From: Glandiceps talaboti
Lineage: Eukaryota > Hemichordata > Enteropneusta > Spengelidae
Reading direction: 5' to 3'
DNA: 64,000 nt
NCBI RefSeq assembly: GCF_964340395.1
Contig: NC_135561.1
Span: forward strand, 16,461,461 to 16,525,460
Part shown: piece after piece, positions 15,231 through 29,329 of the stretch
How positions within the stretch are numbered: the stretch's first letter is position 1
How the letters are laid out: the number at the start of each line of letters is the position of its first letter
Translations under genes and position numbers: made by a program
Notes under the pieces: generated by a model
Seen by the model: only the letters and a program-made list of their open reading frames with translations
The model's database searches: none
What the model was told of the DNA's origin: nothing

Positions 15231-16518
15231 TTTAAATGTTAGTATTTCTGATATGTTTACACTTTGTAACAGAACCCTGGAATATCAGTTATTATTTAAC
15301 ATGTTAAGAAAATCACTGCGACAAATGTATCAAATTTTCATATTGTAAAATGTATTATCTCATACAACCATGTACATGTATTCAATAATTCATTCAAAAT
15401 ACAGTTAAATAACGCTTGCACTAGGATTTTTTTTTATTCTGTTCCTATACATAATTGAAGGGCATCCATAACTGATATTTTGGGAAATCAATAGGAAATA
15501 AATTGCATATACGAAACCCAATTAACCATTATACAGGTGTATATTAGTGTTTCCTATATTTTAAATGCAGTTTTGAAGAAGCTGACAGATGTTAGACCTT
15601 GGGAATTGAGTTTTGAATTTTCCAAGCCTTAGCCTGGAGTTTTTAAACTTCACAAGTCATCATGCTATACATGTAGTCATTCATGTATATTGCTGCATGC
15701 CTGTAAACCTATCCCCCTACATGTAGTTGGTAAAATAAAATTAATGTAATGAAATATTTTGACTGGGGTTTACCAAAAGAGATGTGACTTTCAATGGAGA
15801 CCACTAAAGAACTATCACAAAATTATTGTCTTTACATGGCTATTCATTATTCAAAGTGTCGCAGAATTATTGAATTAGCATATATTACACTTCTTCATGT
15901 GTTTGTAAATGGTTGCTAATATATATAAACCCCACCCCTGGGATTTTTCCTTGTTTTGCATTGTCACTGTATGGAATTCTGTACGGACAACTACCATATC
16001 TTACTCCGCAACGGTAACCATCTTCCAAAGAACTCTCGATCCCCAGAGGAAATTTTGAAAAACATTACCCAAGCTTACAAGAATGAGCAGTAGTGCCAGT
16101 TATTGATGCACAGAATATTTTAAGTAGTGAATCAGGTGCATTGCTGGTAAATTAAGGTCAAAAGATTAATGCCCTCTAGAGAGTAAATGAATATTGAGAA
16201 GTAAGGCTCCTGGCTGCCTCCAAGCTTCATTCATTGATGAATTGCCCTTGATGAACTCACAGAAGTGAAAATATAACAAGAACTAGTCATCATCTTCCCT
16301 TAACTAACCGCATTCCTACTAAATGTACATAGTGTGTTCAAAACTGTATTCACATCCTTTTCAAGGTAAACATTTAACAGTAATAACACATTTATAAATT
16401 AATGTATTTAATATTGAACTTTTACTGAAGCAATTGATTTCTTAGTTTGATCCACTAAAATTGTAATACTTTGCTATTGGAATGTTTAGTATTAATGTCA
16501 TTATAAAATGTGCGAAGA

Positions 16519-16960
16519 GAAGAGGTACACCTAAAACATTGAGGGATTGCCAAACGACTGTGTGCATCATACACATTTTCTGTTTCCTAAGAACGATTTA
16601 GATAGATAAGAAAGAGGTTTCCCACAGACCAGTCATTACAAATATAAACAACACCACACTCGTGTCGACAAGTAGGCACTGTATGTGCACACACATGGTC
16701 ACTTGTCACTTTGAATCAATACACTTGTATGTGTCAAAATCTGAGCCTACAATGTGATGACTTTCAATGGCTTGTTTGTTCCAAGGAAGATGTGTGTGTC
16801 TGTGTATTAGTAGGGGTCAGATGATGTTGTTTATATTTGTATTGAGTGGTCTGTGAGAAGCCAGTTTCTTATCTATCTAAATTGTTCTTGGGGAACATAA
16901 AATGTGTATGATACGCACAGTTGTTGGCGATCCCTCGATGTTTTAGTTGTATTCCACTGT
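16519..16960. mobile_element. 440-bp foldback element with 140-bp arms
   Basis: Left arm 16519-16660 and right arm 16821-16960 are inverted copies sharing CTAAAACAT-GAGGGAT, TTTAGATAGATAAGAAA and ACAAATATAAACAACA, about 80-85 percent identical. The loop of about 160 bp is unique. No coding capacity. Confidence 0.85.
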
Positions 16961-17087
16961 AGGAGTATAATTTATGTACTAGTACATTTTATATGCAAAG
17001 GTAAAATACCATGCTACATCTGTATGCTTTAATAGTATAATAATATTATATGAATGTAAGGCATAATATAAATTGTGTGTTTCATTT

Positions 17088-17430
17088 ACATTCAATTTTA
17101 AAATAGGTGGGTTATTTTATTTTATTATACATTTTTTTTCATGTGTGAGTGTTTAGTTCAGGTTTTGCATTGTTTTCTAAATAGTCTCTACATGTGTTGT
17201 TTATTTCTTCCCATCAGATGTACAGCCATTACAGATTGGAAGAATAGTTTTATATTGTCTTTTTAAGTTGATATCAGTTTCTGCACCCACTATTTCTTGC
17301 AAGACTTCATGATTTTCGCGATTTTATTATTATTTTTCTCAAATACGTAAAAAAAAAGTTTAGGTTCGGCGTGAAAAACTAGGTGGGGTTGGGTAACCGG
17401 AACCAGACAACTTTTTTTATTTGGCCTAAC
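17088..17430 (+). mobile_element. dispersed repeat family A, copy 1 (+)
   Basis: About 340 bp starting CATTCAATTTTAAAATAGGT, through CAGATGTACAGCCATTACAG and CACTATTTCTTGCAAGACTT, to TTCGGCGTGAAAAACTAGGT and TTTATTTGGCCTA. Two reverse-strand copies occur at 49978-50335 and 57681-58035. No terminal inverted repeats were seen; SINE-like or a deletion derivative of a larger element. Confidence 0.8.
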
Positions 17431-19627
17431 AACTACCCCATACTTTTAAAGCTGCACTAGTTGCAACTGGAACATATTTTTAAAAAGTATTTTGGTAGAT
17501 ATGATAACATATTACGGTAGTTGAGCCTACGGTTTACTAAGATAGACACAAACTAAAACTATTGTCACAACATGTTGATACAACAGTAATAAGCTTTTGA
17601 ATGGAAGTTGGTTTAAGTATACTCTCAGTAGGGCTGTTTTGGACTTCAGGTTTTTACACTATCTTGATCATGGGGATTAGAATTGCAGAACTGCTATACC
17701 CACTTGTGTAATCTACGATATTGAAGAACAATATATGTACCGGTAGTTTGCGTATATCTTTAAGTAAACCGAAGGCTCGATTATTACCAGTGCCGTAATT
17801 ACTCTTTGTACTGTACACCCTGAAGAATACATATATTGAATCACCTGAGGGTAACATGTTTATGTAGCATACATATAGTTTCGAGTACATTGTACAAATG
17901 TAATATATCCAATCAAATTGGTTTTGAGTTCGCACCATTCAAATCAGAGCCCCCCACTGCAATCACAATTTCAACCTATTGCTATGCTACTTACAGATAA
18001 AATAGAACTCTAATTGATTATGCAATTTCTAATTACTAATTTTTAATTAATATTTTGGTGGTTGTTCAATTGAAACAAAAATACACCTAGCGCGAGTTTA
18101 ATGACATAATATCTTCGAAATATACAATCAAATTTGAAATACAACACTGTGTGATGATGATAATATGAATATCATATGACATTATAATATATTATGTATA
18201 TTATCATTCAAACCTTTGGCAAATTAGCATGAAAGATTATTATAATCGTCATCATCTCTTTGATATAGCTAGAGCCCAAAGCATTTGACGTTTATTATTC
18301 TGTGATATATAATTATATGGCATGAAGTAATGAAATATATATCTCAGCATTTAGATCACCCGGCAGCCCAATTTCAAATTTTCAACACCTCAAGTACATT
18401 TTACAATCTACATCTAAAAGCCTGAAGGGCTATTCAGTATCCACTAAATCATAAAGCACTGCATCATCACTTCACCAGGGTGGCTGATTGTGGTTTGCAA
18501 GTGCACTGTACGCCACCTTTCTTTCACAAATAATGTGTCCAAATTATATATCAAAATTACTATCACGATGCCAGCCAAATGTCTGATGAAATTTGGTACT
18601 AAAGCATTTGCAACATAAGTGAAAGTATAGTTATATGATTGGAATGAGATTCATCCTGTTCGTCAAATAACAAAATGTATTTCATATGAACATTCACCAT
18701 AATGAAAACTGAGTAAACTTTAAGAAAATGTCAAGATAATACATTTAGTTCATGGTATTTTAAAGATTTCATATATTATAAGTGGTCCCACAATTTGATA
18801 TGTTTAATTTCTAAAGGTGAATTAAGGAAAATTTAAATTTATTTTAGCGTGAACTCAGTCTTTAAATTACAAAGGAAATGAATTCACTTTGCAATAAAAC
18901 AACAAATTATATTGTCATGGACACAGTCTGTATGAAAATAATCGTGACAAGAGGTTCATTCATACTCAGTATTTGATGGATTAAATGAACTTGTCATCTA
19001 ATTGAGTCTCATAACACAATTGCGTTTTCAAATTCTTACATCTAAGAATCTACTGAGGAATTAATTTGAATGCCTGTACCTCAGAATTTACCTCAGCCTC
19101 AGCTATCAAAATAACTTTCTCAACAAGTTATAATGCTAAGCAATATTCTAAGATGTTACTATTTAGAAATGAAACTACCATTTAAAGTAAATCTGCCCTC
19201 TCATTCAATTGTCTATATTGTAATTCTTGCATGATTTGAAAAGCAACTCAGTCAAGCAAAAGAAACATGAACCATGTCACTTTGAACAAAATTAATATTG
19301 AATATATTAATACAAGATGTTATCATTAAAGATAAAATTGTCCTTTTATTGAATTGTATACAATATAACTCTTGTATGCTTTCAAAAATAAATCTGTACT
19401 AGTCATTGAAATTAATGACTAAAATATATTGTTTTCACCAAAAGTGATATTGTATTGAACACTGTATACATTTCTTGCCGTGTGCATTACAATAAAAAAT
19501 CTATTATTAATTACCTATTATGTTTTGGTGATTTTACTAAATTTTAGGAACTGTTACTTTTTACACACGTTACATATATTTATATGATAGATTATTATAT
19601 ATTTATAATAATTGTATATTATATATT

Positions 19628-19742
19628 ATTGCCCTGATATTGGATTATATGCCTAAAGTGCAATGATATGATCAACATGACGCATAGCGGAATGCTGATT
19701 GAATCCTTGCACCAAGGGCATATAATCCAATATCAAGGCTAT
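19628..19742. mobile_element. 115-bp hairpin element
   Basis: Inverted arms of about 24 bp: CCCTGATATTGGATTATATG on the left, CATATAATCCAATATCAAGG on the right, loop about 65 bp. It looks like a small MITE relic. Confidence 0.6.
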
Positions 19743-21160
19743 AATATTTTTATCATATGTCACCTGGGAATTCATTTTCATGCAAGAAATTTCAGGTTGG
19801 GAACTTTATAAAGATGAATAAAACTGAATTTTGTACCTAGAACTTCGATTTTTCAAGATTTTACAATTAATGTAAAAAAATAACATCAGAGTATATTGTG
19901 ATATTGTATGTCAAGTGACGTGTTCGCCATGGGATCAGTTATTTTGAAAAGCTTGCAATTTTTCCAAAAATGATGTGCTGCAAACAGCATGAAATATTGC
20001 AGAGTGCGATGACCCCAGCAATGATGACAGTACAAATTTTATGCAAACTGATGCCATTTTAGTAGCATGAGTACATGTATGTTTTACAGCACTGAGATTT
20101 TCCATTTTATTCCTCAGAAGTAAATGTTGATTTTCATGTACAGAAATGTGTGCTTTGTTTCTGCATGTCAAAATAGATCGAGGTTGATTTCAGTCAATAT
20201 GAAAAATGTTCCGGGTCGATTTCAGTCAGTACCATGGTCAGTACCGAAATATGCAGACCTCTATGTCATCATCACTTTCTCCATTGAAAACAAAGCATAA
20301 TGGGGTGGTCCAATATACCTGACATATAATAATAATAATAGTGATAGTTATCATTATTACTATGATATATTTATATTATTATTATTATTATTACATATCA
20401 TAGATTTATGTATACTTTTTTGAAAATGTATACATACACAAATGCATATATATATATTTTCAAAAGAGCTGCTTAGTAGCCTTGGGTAAATTGGTGATTT
20501 TGAATACAAAATCTGCACCTGTCTTGCAGTATATACTTCTACAAAAGAGCAGTGTGCATGTACAGCAGGAGGAGTACATGTATGTTTACTATTAATCAAG
20601 GTCACTCCATCCTGAAGACATCATTTGTAGGATAAAACCACTTAGCGTCATCACTTTATCTCAACACCATGTGAATACAAATGAGATGACAGAACAAATG
20701 ACCTTGGATTATCCAACTTATCTGATTCAATTATAGTTTTCACTGTAGTTCAACCAATAATCATGTTATTGTCATCAGTTCTATTTTTAGTCAGTGATAT
20801 TTATCTATCTTAGGTTCGATGCATCATGAATGGGAAAAGAAATTAAATTTTCTGTTTTTGTTGAAAAAATTTTTGACCTCGTTTCAGTTAATTGATGAAA
20901 ATTCTTTAGGAAATTACAGCTCATTGATGTGAACAAATTCTAAATTCAAGATTTCAACCACAAGGAATTAATTTAGATGTCAGTATTTTGATTGTATTAC
21001 TGAATACATTCATCATCAATTATATATGATTCAATTGTATTGAATGTCTCCAGTCTCATGACAGGAATAAGCAGAGATGACTAAGTTTAAACAGACAGAA
21101 GTTTAATGCATTTGCACAAATTTGTATACACAATTTTTTGAAGTATTTTTTTAGGGAAGC

Positions 21161-21162
<2 letters not shown>

Positions 21163-21192
<30 letters not shown>
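21163..21192. repeat. 30-bp poly(C) run
   Basis: Thirty consecutive C. Long G/C homopolymers recur at 49475-49495, 51456-51468 and 51861-51874. Their length is error-prone in sequencing. Confidence 0.97.
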
Positions 21193-21194
<2 letters not shown>

Positions 21195-21317
21195 AAAACC
21201 CATATCTGTAGCTACAGTATTATGCAGGAGTGCAAAAGTAATGAGTAGAATAGTCCTGATAAATAAAGGTGTTTGATAATTACTCATTTTACATATTTTA
21301 CCTTTTTGCATGTGAAT

Positions 21318-21475
21318 CTTTTTACTAGTATTCTGGACATTTTAAACATTTTTTAAACATTAAAAGTTTTGTGTATTTTTGTTGTCTTTTATATTTGTTT
21401 TTGTGTTTCCATTCAGTTGTACAGCGCATTGTGATTATTTTTAATGTAATGCGCTTTATAAGAAATAAAGCTTAA
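21318..21475 (+). mobile_element. dispersed repeat family B, copy 1 (+)
   Basis: Runs from TTTTTACTAGTATTCTGGAC to CAGCGCATTGTGATT and AATGCGCTTTATAAGAAATA. Its reverse copy is at 31346-31495. The AATGCGCTTTATAAGAAATAAA-type end looks like a retroelement 3' terminus. Confidence 0.7.
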
Positions 21476-22147
21476 GTTATGATTATTCAATCCTGACATT
21501 TAGAATCAATATTCTTTCCCAAAGGCTATCAAGGCCAGATATATAGTTGGTGTTCTCCTGACTGTCTATCTAAAAGTTAACAATTACATTATGATGTAAG
21601 TTGATTTGTTTAAATCTCAAATGAAAAGTGAGCTTGTAATCCACCAAATGTGCATCATTTCATTGTGTTGTGTCTGTTTTCCAATGTTCATATAATGTAA
21701 CTGTAATATAGTTTGTACCACTGAAATAAAAATCTTAAACTTTCACTGTTCAACAAAACTCAACCAGCTCTTATTTAGAATAAAAAAAAAAATAGGTATC
21801 ACCATACACATTGGTCAAATATCGTAAAATTGAAGTCAAAGCACCTCAACTTGTTGACAAAATCAGATCTGATGTGACAGTCATCTTTGGGAAACTGACA
21901 ACTTCAGTTCGCTAATCATGTTCATTGTGTTCACAACTAAATATACATAACACCTATTTGCTTTCCTACAGAGGAGTTAACTGTACACATTGAATTTTTT
22001 TTTTAAATTTTGAAGCAGTCTCTTGGACAGAACTGCTGATGACTCTACATCTTATTTTGCATTTAATCACATTTGTTGGGGGGCTTATTACAAAGATAAA
22101 ACTCTTATCATCTTCCTCCAACTCAATACAACCTGAGAAAAAAACTA

Positions 22148-22420
22148 CTGGTGCATTTGCTTGCTTAAATGGTAAGCAGGAATGAGACAAGGTTTATGCA
22201 AAGACATACCATGTAATTAGTGTTGGTAGCTTGTCAAGGCATAAACACCATAGGAGCCTGGATATTGTGACTTTGTTTATTGATAGAACACTATAAAGAG
22301 TATGACTGTTATAGTGTTACTGAACAAACTGATAAAAGCTAAATGTATATATAAACCTACCGTACATCAAAGGCCTCCACTGTACCTTAAGTTTTTTGTT
22401 TGCTCATTTCATTCAAGCGT
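22148..22420 (+). repeat. dispersed repeat family D, copy 1
   Basis: Starts TGGTGCATTTGCTTGCTTA and contains AATTAGTGTTGGTAGCTTGT, GAGCCTGGATA, CTGATAAAAGCT and TTCATTCAAGCG. It aligns collinearly with 26688-27002 at roughly 65-70 percent by eye. Confidence 0.6.
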
Positions 22421-23520
22421 ATATATATACACACTGTTTTTTTAGTGGTTTGCATCAAAATTTCAACTACACATTATACATTCAGTGCCAGTACTAAAAA
22501 CATCTCACCTCGAAATACAACTCATAACACCAAAGTAAAGCAATTTCTGTATATACCACAATCCTTTATTATAGCATCTAAAACAAGTGTAAACGTATAG
22601 TTTCATTTGCCTTTGACCACATTAGAAAAGCCACATGCTAGCCTTGTAATTAAACCAACTGAAATAGTATATTTTTACACTTGATATGAATGCTATAGGC
22701 AAGTGTAACACACACAGAAAATGCTTTACTGCAGTGTTACCTGTTGTAAAATGGTTATGCCCACATCAAGACACATTTTAATGCTTTCCACAGGTCACAT
22801 TGAAGTAATTGAAATTGTTCTAATTTAATTAAGTTGTGAAGAAATTCACTTTGACTTTTAATAAGATTGCGATTTTTCGATCACAATTGCTCCAATTCTG
22901 TGAGAATGTAAATGGTAATGTATGGCTGAAGAAAGTGTGCAGTGACAGTTAGTAGCCCTACTTTTATCGCTTACAGCGACTTTCTCTCAATTGATGCAGC
23001 CAAAATATAATGAGAAATTCAATATACCGGTAGCTAGTTTATGGGAGACACATTTTCATGGATGTCAACATCACATGCATTCATATAATATTAATACAAT
23101 TATACTATAAATGTACAGTGACATGATTGAAAATTGTTTCGTTGTATTTGTCAAGCAAGTAAAATCTCAACACACCTGCCAACACAATTCTTAAAAAGTG
23201 AAAAACTGTGCAGTTTGCATCTTTGTTGTTCTACTGTGATAAGTTTAGTCTATATATAGATTACATCACTATTCTGCTATCTTAATTGACATTTTCTGTT
23301 TTTGATTTTCGCTCGTCCTCTTGTCTACTCCGAGTCTCCAAACACATACATGTAACGTGTGCAAAGCACGAGTGTAAATTTGAATAGAATCTGACATACT
23401 TGGGTCAGCTGGTCACATTTACATGTACATGTACAATTACTTGTCACATGTATTTAGGTCACTTGATCATGACAACAATAATATGGAATCATCATGTGAC
23501 ACGATTGTGTGATTTAAATA

Positions 23521-24011
23521 CTGTACACAGGGTAATTATTCGCGCATTTTTAATTTCGCGCAATTTCGCGCTTGATAGTGAGCGCGAAATTAAAACTGCG
23601 CAACTCAGTTTACACATTGTTTGCATGGTTATTGGTTATTCATGCCATTTTATTCATAAACGTTGACTCCTGCTTTGGGGCTGTGAGATTCCTGACTTTC
23701 ATATTGTGTGATCTGGTAACTTGTCTTAGTCTTAATTGAACAAATTAACACCTATATTTGTCACAAATCAATGTGTTACAGTATGTTAAATTCGCAGTTA
23801 AACAATAGAGGACTGCAACTGATGGATGCAGACAGCAATACTGCCCATCAATCCAGTGTCAAATTTCATTGTTCTCAGCTCAACGTATTGTTTATGTTCA
23901 CACACACAAAAAAAAACACTGACAGCCTTGTGCAAAAATTAAACTGCGCGTAATCACTGTTATCTCCCAAAGCGCGAAAATAACACTGCGCAATAATTTC
24001 CCAGTATACAG
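23521..24011. mobile_element. 490-bp MITE with CpG-rich, E2F-site-like subterminal regions
   Basis: Imperfect inverted ends CTGTACACAGGGTAATTATT and AATAATTTCCCAGTATACAG. Just inside the left end are two TTTCGCGC and one GCGCGAAA, and inside the right end AAGCGCGAAAATAA and two TGCGC motifs. The middle is AT-rich and CpG-free. TTTCGCGC is the E2F consensus; whether it is bound is unknown. Confidence 0.75.
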
Positions 24012-24205
24012 CAATGTCTAATTATGTATTTGACCAATCACGGTCTATGGTCTAATGCCATTTGAGACCAGCTGAAGAGAAGACTCAGAGTAGACAAGAA
24101 GATGAATAACAATGCAAAACATCTAAAATGTCAGTTAGGATAGCGGAATACATGTAGTGTACATGTAGTAGTGTTAGTCCTTAAAGTCTACAGGTAGGCT
24201 ATGCT
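24012..24205 (+). repeat. dispersed repeat family C, copy 2
   Basis: Shares TGTCTAATTATGTATTTGAC, ATGTCAGTTAGGATAGC and CAGGTAGGCTATG with 5211-5398. It abuts the right end of the MITE at 23521-24011. Confidence 0.6.
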
Positions 24206-24654
24206 AAGTCCAGAATTGTTGTGAAGATGAAACTTAGTGTTCCACGTGAAATCTATGAATGTACTTCTACTAAGCTAGCTAAGGGCATACATTTGTATTT
24301 GTTCAGGTGAGGTGACTTGGGTCATACCAATGAATTCACAAAAACTCTAAAGCAATCAGTAACATTGTACAGACTACATATGGGGCACTTCTAAGCATCT
24401 GATATGCACAATAAGAAATAAATAGTTAGGTAAATACACACCGTACTAGTGTCTCTACATGCGTCATGTAATGAAATAAGTGCAATCCAATTGGCAAATT
24501 GTGCCAAACTGAATTTCTTGTAAGGCTTTAGCTCAGCTGTCACATTGATTCACTTGTGTAACAGTTAGGGTTATCTCATACTTAGGTTTCCCCAGTACAA
24601 ATATTGGCAAGTGTCTACTTTTGACTTGATAAAGACTGAAAACACTCCTGCTCA

Positions 24655-25015
24655 ATACAACATATTGAATGTAACAATGTTAGCTTAAACACATAAACCA
24701 ACCCCAAAACCAATAGAAACAAATTTTATTGAATGTAATAAGTTTAGTTCTTTCAACACATAAACCACAACGAACTCATTGCAACCAAATTGTATTGAAT
24801 GTAACAACTTTAGAATCTGTAAACAGCCAAGGCAAACTCAACAGAAGTAAATTCTATCAAAGTTAAACAACTTTTAATAGATAGAATCTCGAAACACACA
24901 CACCATATCAAACCCAATAGAAAGAAAATTGTATTGCAGCTAACAACGTTAGAATTTCCTTACCACGAAAAAAAAAATGCTAACTGATATAAACAAATTG
25001 TATTGGCTACTTGTA
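24655..25015 (+). repeat. degenerate tandem repeat, about 75-bp units
   Basis: Four to five units share ATAGAAACAAATTTTATTGA, ATGTAACAACTTTAGAAT and ACACATAAACCA, with strong divergence. Confidence 0.7.
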
Positions 25016-26687
25016 GTACATGTATGTGTAACCATGAAGAAATCTATACACATACATCTGTATGCATTTGCCTTGAAGAATACTTAGACTTGTACAATAT
25101 ACCCTGTAGAATGGTTCGAAGACCAAAAACCCTGAAAATCCAATATTTTAATTTTTCCCAAACTTTGCCATACATGTATAAATGATTGCTCCTGGTGCTT
25201 TTGATATAATAAAATAAATTCTGGGGTTCCCCATATTGTTTGCAAGGAAATTGGCAATCATTTTTTTCCCATATACATGTAAACCAAAATTTTACCAGCT
25301 ACCTATACATGGTATTTTGGATTCTTAAATAGGTTATTTTAAGATGGACATGAAGATGACTACTTCATTAGCATGTTAATCTGAGCTTCCAGGTGGCAGG
25401 TACATGTATATGGCTGTTCAAACTTTGAAATCACAGTTTGCTTAAATTGAAAGCATGTCATGTTTATGAAATAACATGTTATGATAGTCATTGCAGATAC
25501 TATTTTTAAATATAACCTTGAAAACTGTTACATTATTAATTTCCTAAATTGAACGCATAGTTAATCATTGCCATATATCTCACTATAGCAACAACTTGTG
25601 GATACGTGACTGAGCCAAGATGTTGTCAAATATTTGTTACCACTAAATTCTGGAACTTGTCTGCAAGTGGGGCCAATTGTCGGCTTCCTTTGGAATCACG
25701 GTTATTATGTGCGTGATAAAAACCCTTTCTCTGTCTTCTCACAGATGAAACATATTTGCATATTTGTATTTGGCTCTCAGAGAGGGATTATATTCTGTTT
25801 TTATCCTTTGCAATTGTTCATGTTTTTTCTCCGAGTCAATAATTAACATTAACAATTTACATAAGATGAAATATTTCCAACTCCTTTTTCAATATGGACA
25901 GTCAAATTAACTTTAATATTGGCAAACATTTACTTAACATACTTTAATCAATATTCTTAATATTATGCAAATTTCCAGTTTTGCTGACTTTCTTTGTGAG
26001 TACTTTAATACACAATTCACGAGCTTGATGTTCTCTGTCTGAACTTATACATCCAGGTTTTCCTGGAGGCTTGTAGCAAAACTATTCAATCCAAAGGAGC
26101 GTTTTGATAATACCTCTTCTATGTATGTTCGCTTTGAAAGCCAATAAAATGTATACCTTTTTTCTTGTAAAAGGGACAGCATGGCAATTAGGAACACAGC
26201 AGTTGGATGGCATGCTTTCAACTTGAGATGTAAATTTATTCAAAAATGACACAAGACATACTAGTTGAGGGTCACAAAAAGGTCATTAAACAAAGTCGAC
26301 TCTCACCTTGCATGTAATGCATGTAGTTCTACCAAAATACCCTGATTGTGTCTTCTATGAAGACTCTTCGTATATGAGTTTGATACTGCCAGTGAGAGTG
26401 GGAATACAAATGCAAATACCTTGACTCAACTGTATGATCTTTAGGTCAACAAATGAAATAAAAAATTCACATCAGGTAGTGTATGTGTAATGAATATAGA
26501 TTGATTTGTGTCTGTCTACTTCATGATGTTAGACAAACTAAATCCATCTTTCATACTTTGGTACATTAACCAAGAGTTGATAGTTCTTGTCTGATGAGAT
26601 TTCCTCTGCCGTACCGTGATGTACATGTACATGATGTGAATACTCCATGTGAGAAAAGTCTGTTTACAACTCACAAAAAAAACATGG

Positions 26688-27002
26688 TGCATTTGCTTGC
26701 TTAGTGGAAAGCAAGAATTGAGGCCAGTTTCATGAATGCAATTAGTGTCCGTAACTTATCAAAAAACACCACTGGAGCCAGGATACATAACTCTGTTTAC
26801 TCATGTTGTTATAACAACCAAGTACGACTGTTAGTCTTACATCATAATTTCTGCATCTATATAAACATTTCCTGATAAAAGCTTCCTGTGAACCCACATT
26901 AGAGGCACTCACTGTTGTTTTTGTATCACTTGTATTGTTGTGTTTACCTAATTTTGTCCTTACGTGAATTCTAAATACTTGGCTCACTTCATTCAAGCAA
27001 AC
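26688..27002 (+). repeat. dispersed repeat family D, copy 2
   Basis: Shares with 22148-22420 TGGTGCATTTGCTTGCTTA, AATTAGTGTCCGTAACTTAT, GAGCCAGGATA, CTGATAAAAGCTT and TTCATTCAAGC, in the same order and orientation. Confidence 0.6.
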
Positions 27003-28780
27003 ACACCTAGTCTGGTGATTCCTCATTGGTTGTACAATGTATTAGGTGATATAATTTCCCCCATACAGAAATATTTTCCAAAGTAGATGAGAATACATGT
27101 ATGGATGAAAAGAAAGAGAAGCACTCTTTCAAAATGAGAACATTGTCAAAGTACAATTATAGTGCATGCCTTAAGTTTCTAAATATTGAATGATAAATAC
27201 ATTGTACATGTACTACCATTGCAGCAAATCAATAAAAAAAATATGCCATCTAACTGTATACATTATAAAAATACTTTTGCTCGCTGAAGCACATACTGAT
27301 TGTTAAATTTAACAGTTGTAAGCAATCTGTTACATTGTAGGTATCCTACCCAGATCCTTCTGTAGGAGGGATGGAAGGAAGCCTCATAGAATCTTACTGT
27401 CCCTGGATTGCAAAGAGTGAAAGTAAATTATGCCCCTCACTCTCAACACACCATGTGGGCAGTATTCATTGGCAAGGTCTGTTGAACTTGTAGGTGAGAG
27501 ATATGATGACAATGTATCTATAATCATGATTATGTTACTTCTGGCACAGCTTGCCTGCGATATCTTATTAGATATACATGTAACAAGCTGTGTGACTGCA
27601 AACCTATTTGGGTATTTGTGATTATACATTCACCAGCACTTCATGGTACTGAAAGTAGATTCCTAGTTAATTAATATAATAAGTAACTTCCAAGTAATCT
27701 AGTACTCGGTATGTTATTACTAGCATCTCTCTTCCTTTCACTGCATGCTTATATGGAACTCATCAGCAGATGAATTAGGTAATGTTAAACCTAGATGTTC
27801 CCAAGCAAAATTATAGCACAATCTAATTCTACCAGATTTTGCTTATACATTGTACCGGTATCTCTTTATTACTCAGGGCATACCATAACACAAAACACTG
27901 ATTACTTTTAGACTTCAGTTATTTTATTAGCCACAAATTAAAGGAAAGAACATTTCTTTTAGTCAACTGCTTTCTTGCAGGCCATATTATGTATTTTATT
28001 TACGCAGAGGAAAGAAAACGTGCTTGAAATGATAATATTGCCATACATGGGAAGTAGGTTTCCACCAGTGAGCTAACTTTGGATGACAATCTTATCATTG
28101 AATTTACCTTTGATAACATAAATACTAACTTTTTTCATGGCTCATAAGTATTATCATAAAATTATACATGGTACTTGAAAAACCATGAAATGTTTTTTGC
28201 ATTTTATTTTCAACACAGTTTTAAATCAAAACAGCTAATACTGAATGCAAATTATACATTTTTCAAGGCATATATCATGTTGTTCGACTTGAATTCAATG
28301 AGGAACATTTCAATGTTTGACAAAATTCCACAGCATTCATATTTTCATATATTAGAAATTCCTTATTTTCCATTTCCTTATACTCTAAAACATACTTTTT
28401 ATTATGTAAATTTCTTTCATTGTCATTTTGAACTATAGTATCCTTTCTGTCAGGCATTCCCTAAAATAATTTCCTTTTGAACAAACCCTTGAGTTAAATA
28501 TTGAATAGAGCTCTGACTTGACAGACAAACTGTCTGTCATTTTTTTTTTGAAAACATCATCACAGGAAGTCTTTGAGTCAGGTGGGTGGGTGGGTGGATT
28601 GGTGGGTGGAGTAAAGATCAAACCTTGATAATTCATGATTAGGGTTATCACTATTATCATCAGAGATATTATTTCGTAATCAGGATGAAGTCCTTTATAA
28701 GCTGCAAGGGGAAAGGATGCCTTTTGAATTCATTATTTTTAATAAAAACTTGGCCCTTTTCACTTTCACTTTGTACGAAG

Positions 28781-28948
28781 ATGGCATAGATCTGAACTTT
28801 GGCGGAAGTGCGTACAAGCCTTTAATTGCTTGTGGACTTTTATTGTATTAACTGTCGACTTCTTGTATTGGTATACAATTACAGACAGTTGACAACACAA
28901 GCAAGGCCCATATGTGAAGTTCCATTGAAGTTCAGATCAATGCCAAGT
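28781..28948. mobile_element. 168-bp imperfect inverted-repeat element
   Basis: GGCATAGATCTGAACTT at the left and AAGTTCAGATCAATGCC at the right, with a looser continuation of the palindrome inward (GCTTGTG / CACAAGC). MITE-like, non-coding. Confidence 0.6.
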
Positions 28949-29329
28949 TTACATGTATACTGATAAGTGAATTCAAAGTAAGTAAAATTTACATGGTAGA
29001 GTTTTAATCAAAAACTGTAAAGTGACAATGTCTAAATTGTAATGCTGCTGTCGACCAAAGAATACCGTATGCTCAACAATACTGTTTGCCCTAAAGGCAC
29101 AAGACAGGTAATTAAATTAATGTAAAATTTCTCATTTTTAGGTCAACAAAGAGTTTTTTGAGATTTGAAAGTGTCAGAATCAGTGAGTGTACAACAAGTC
29201 CTAATTGTAGTGAAATCCAATAGATTCCTTTATCAGAATTTAATGGGATTTTTCATCCATCAGTTATTGTAAACTGTATTATAAATTTATACAAAAAATG
29301 TTGAGTTAAAGTGATTCTGAGACTTTAAA

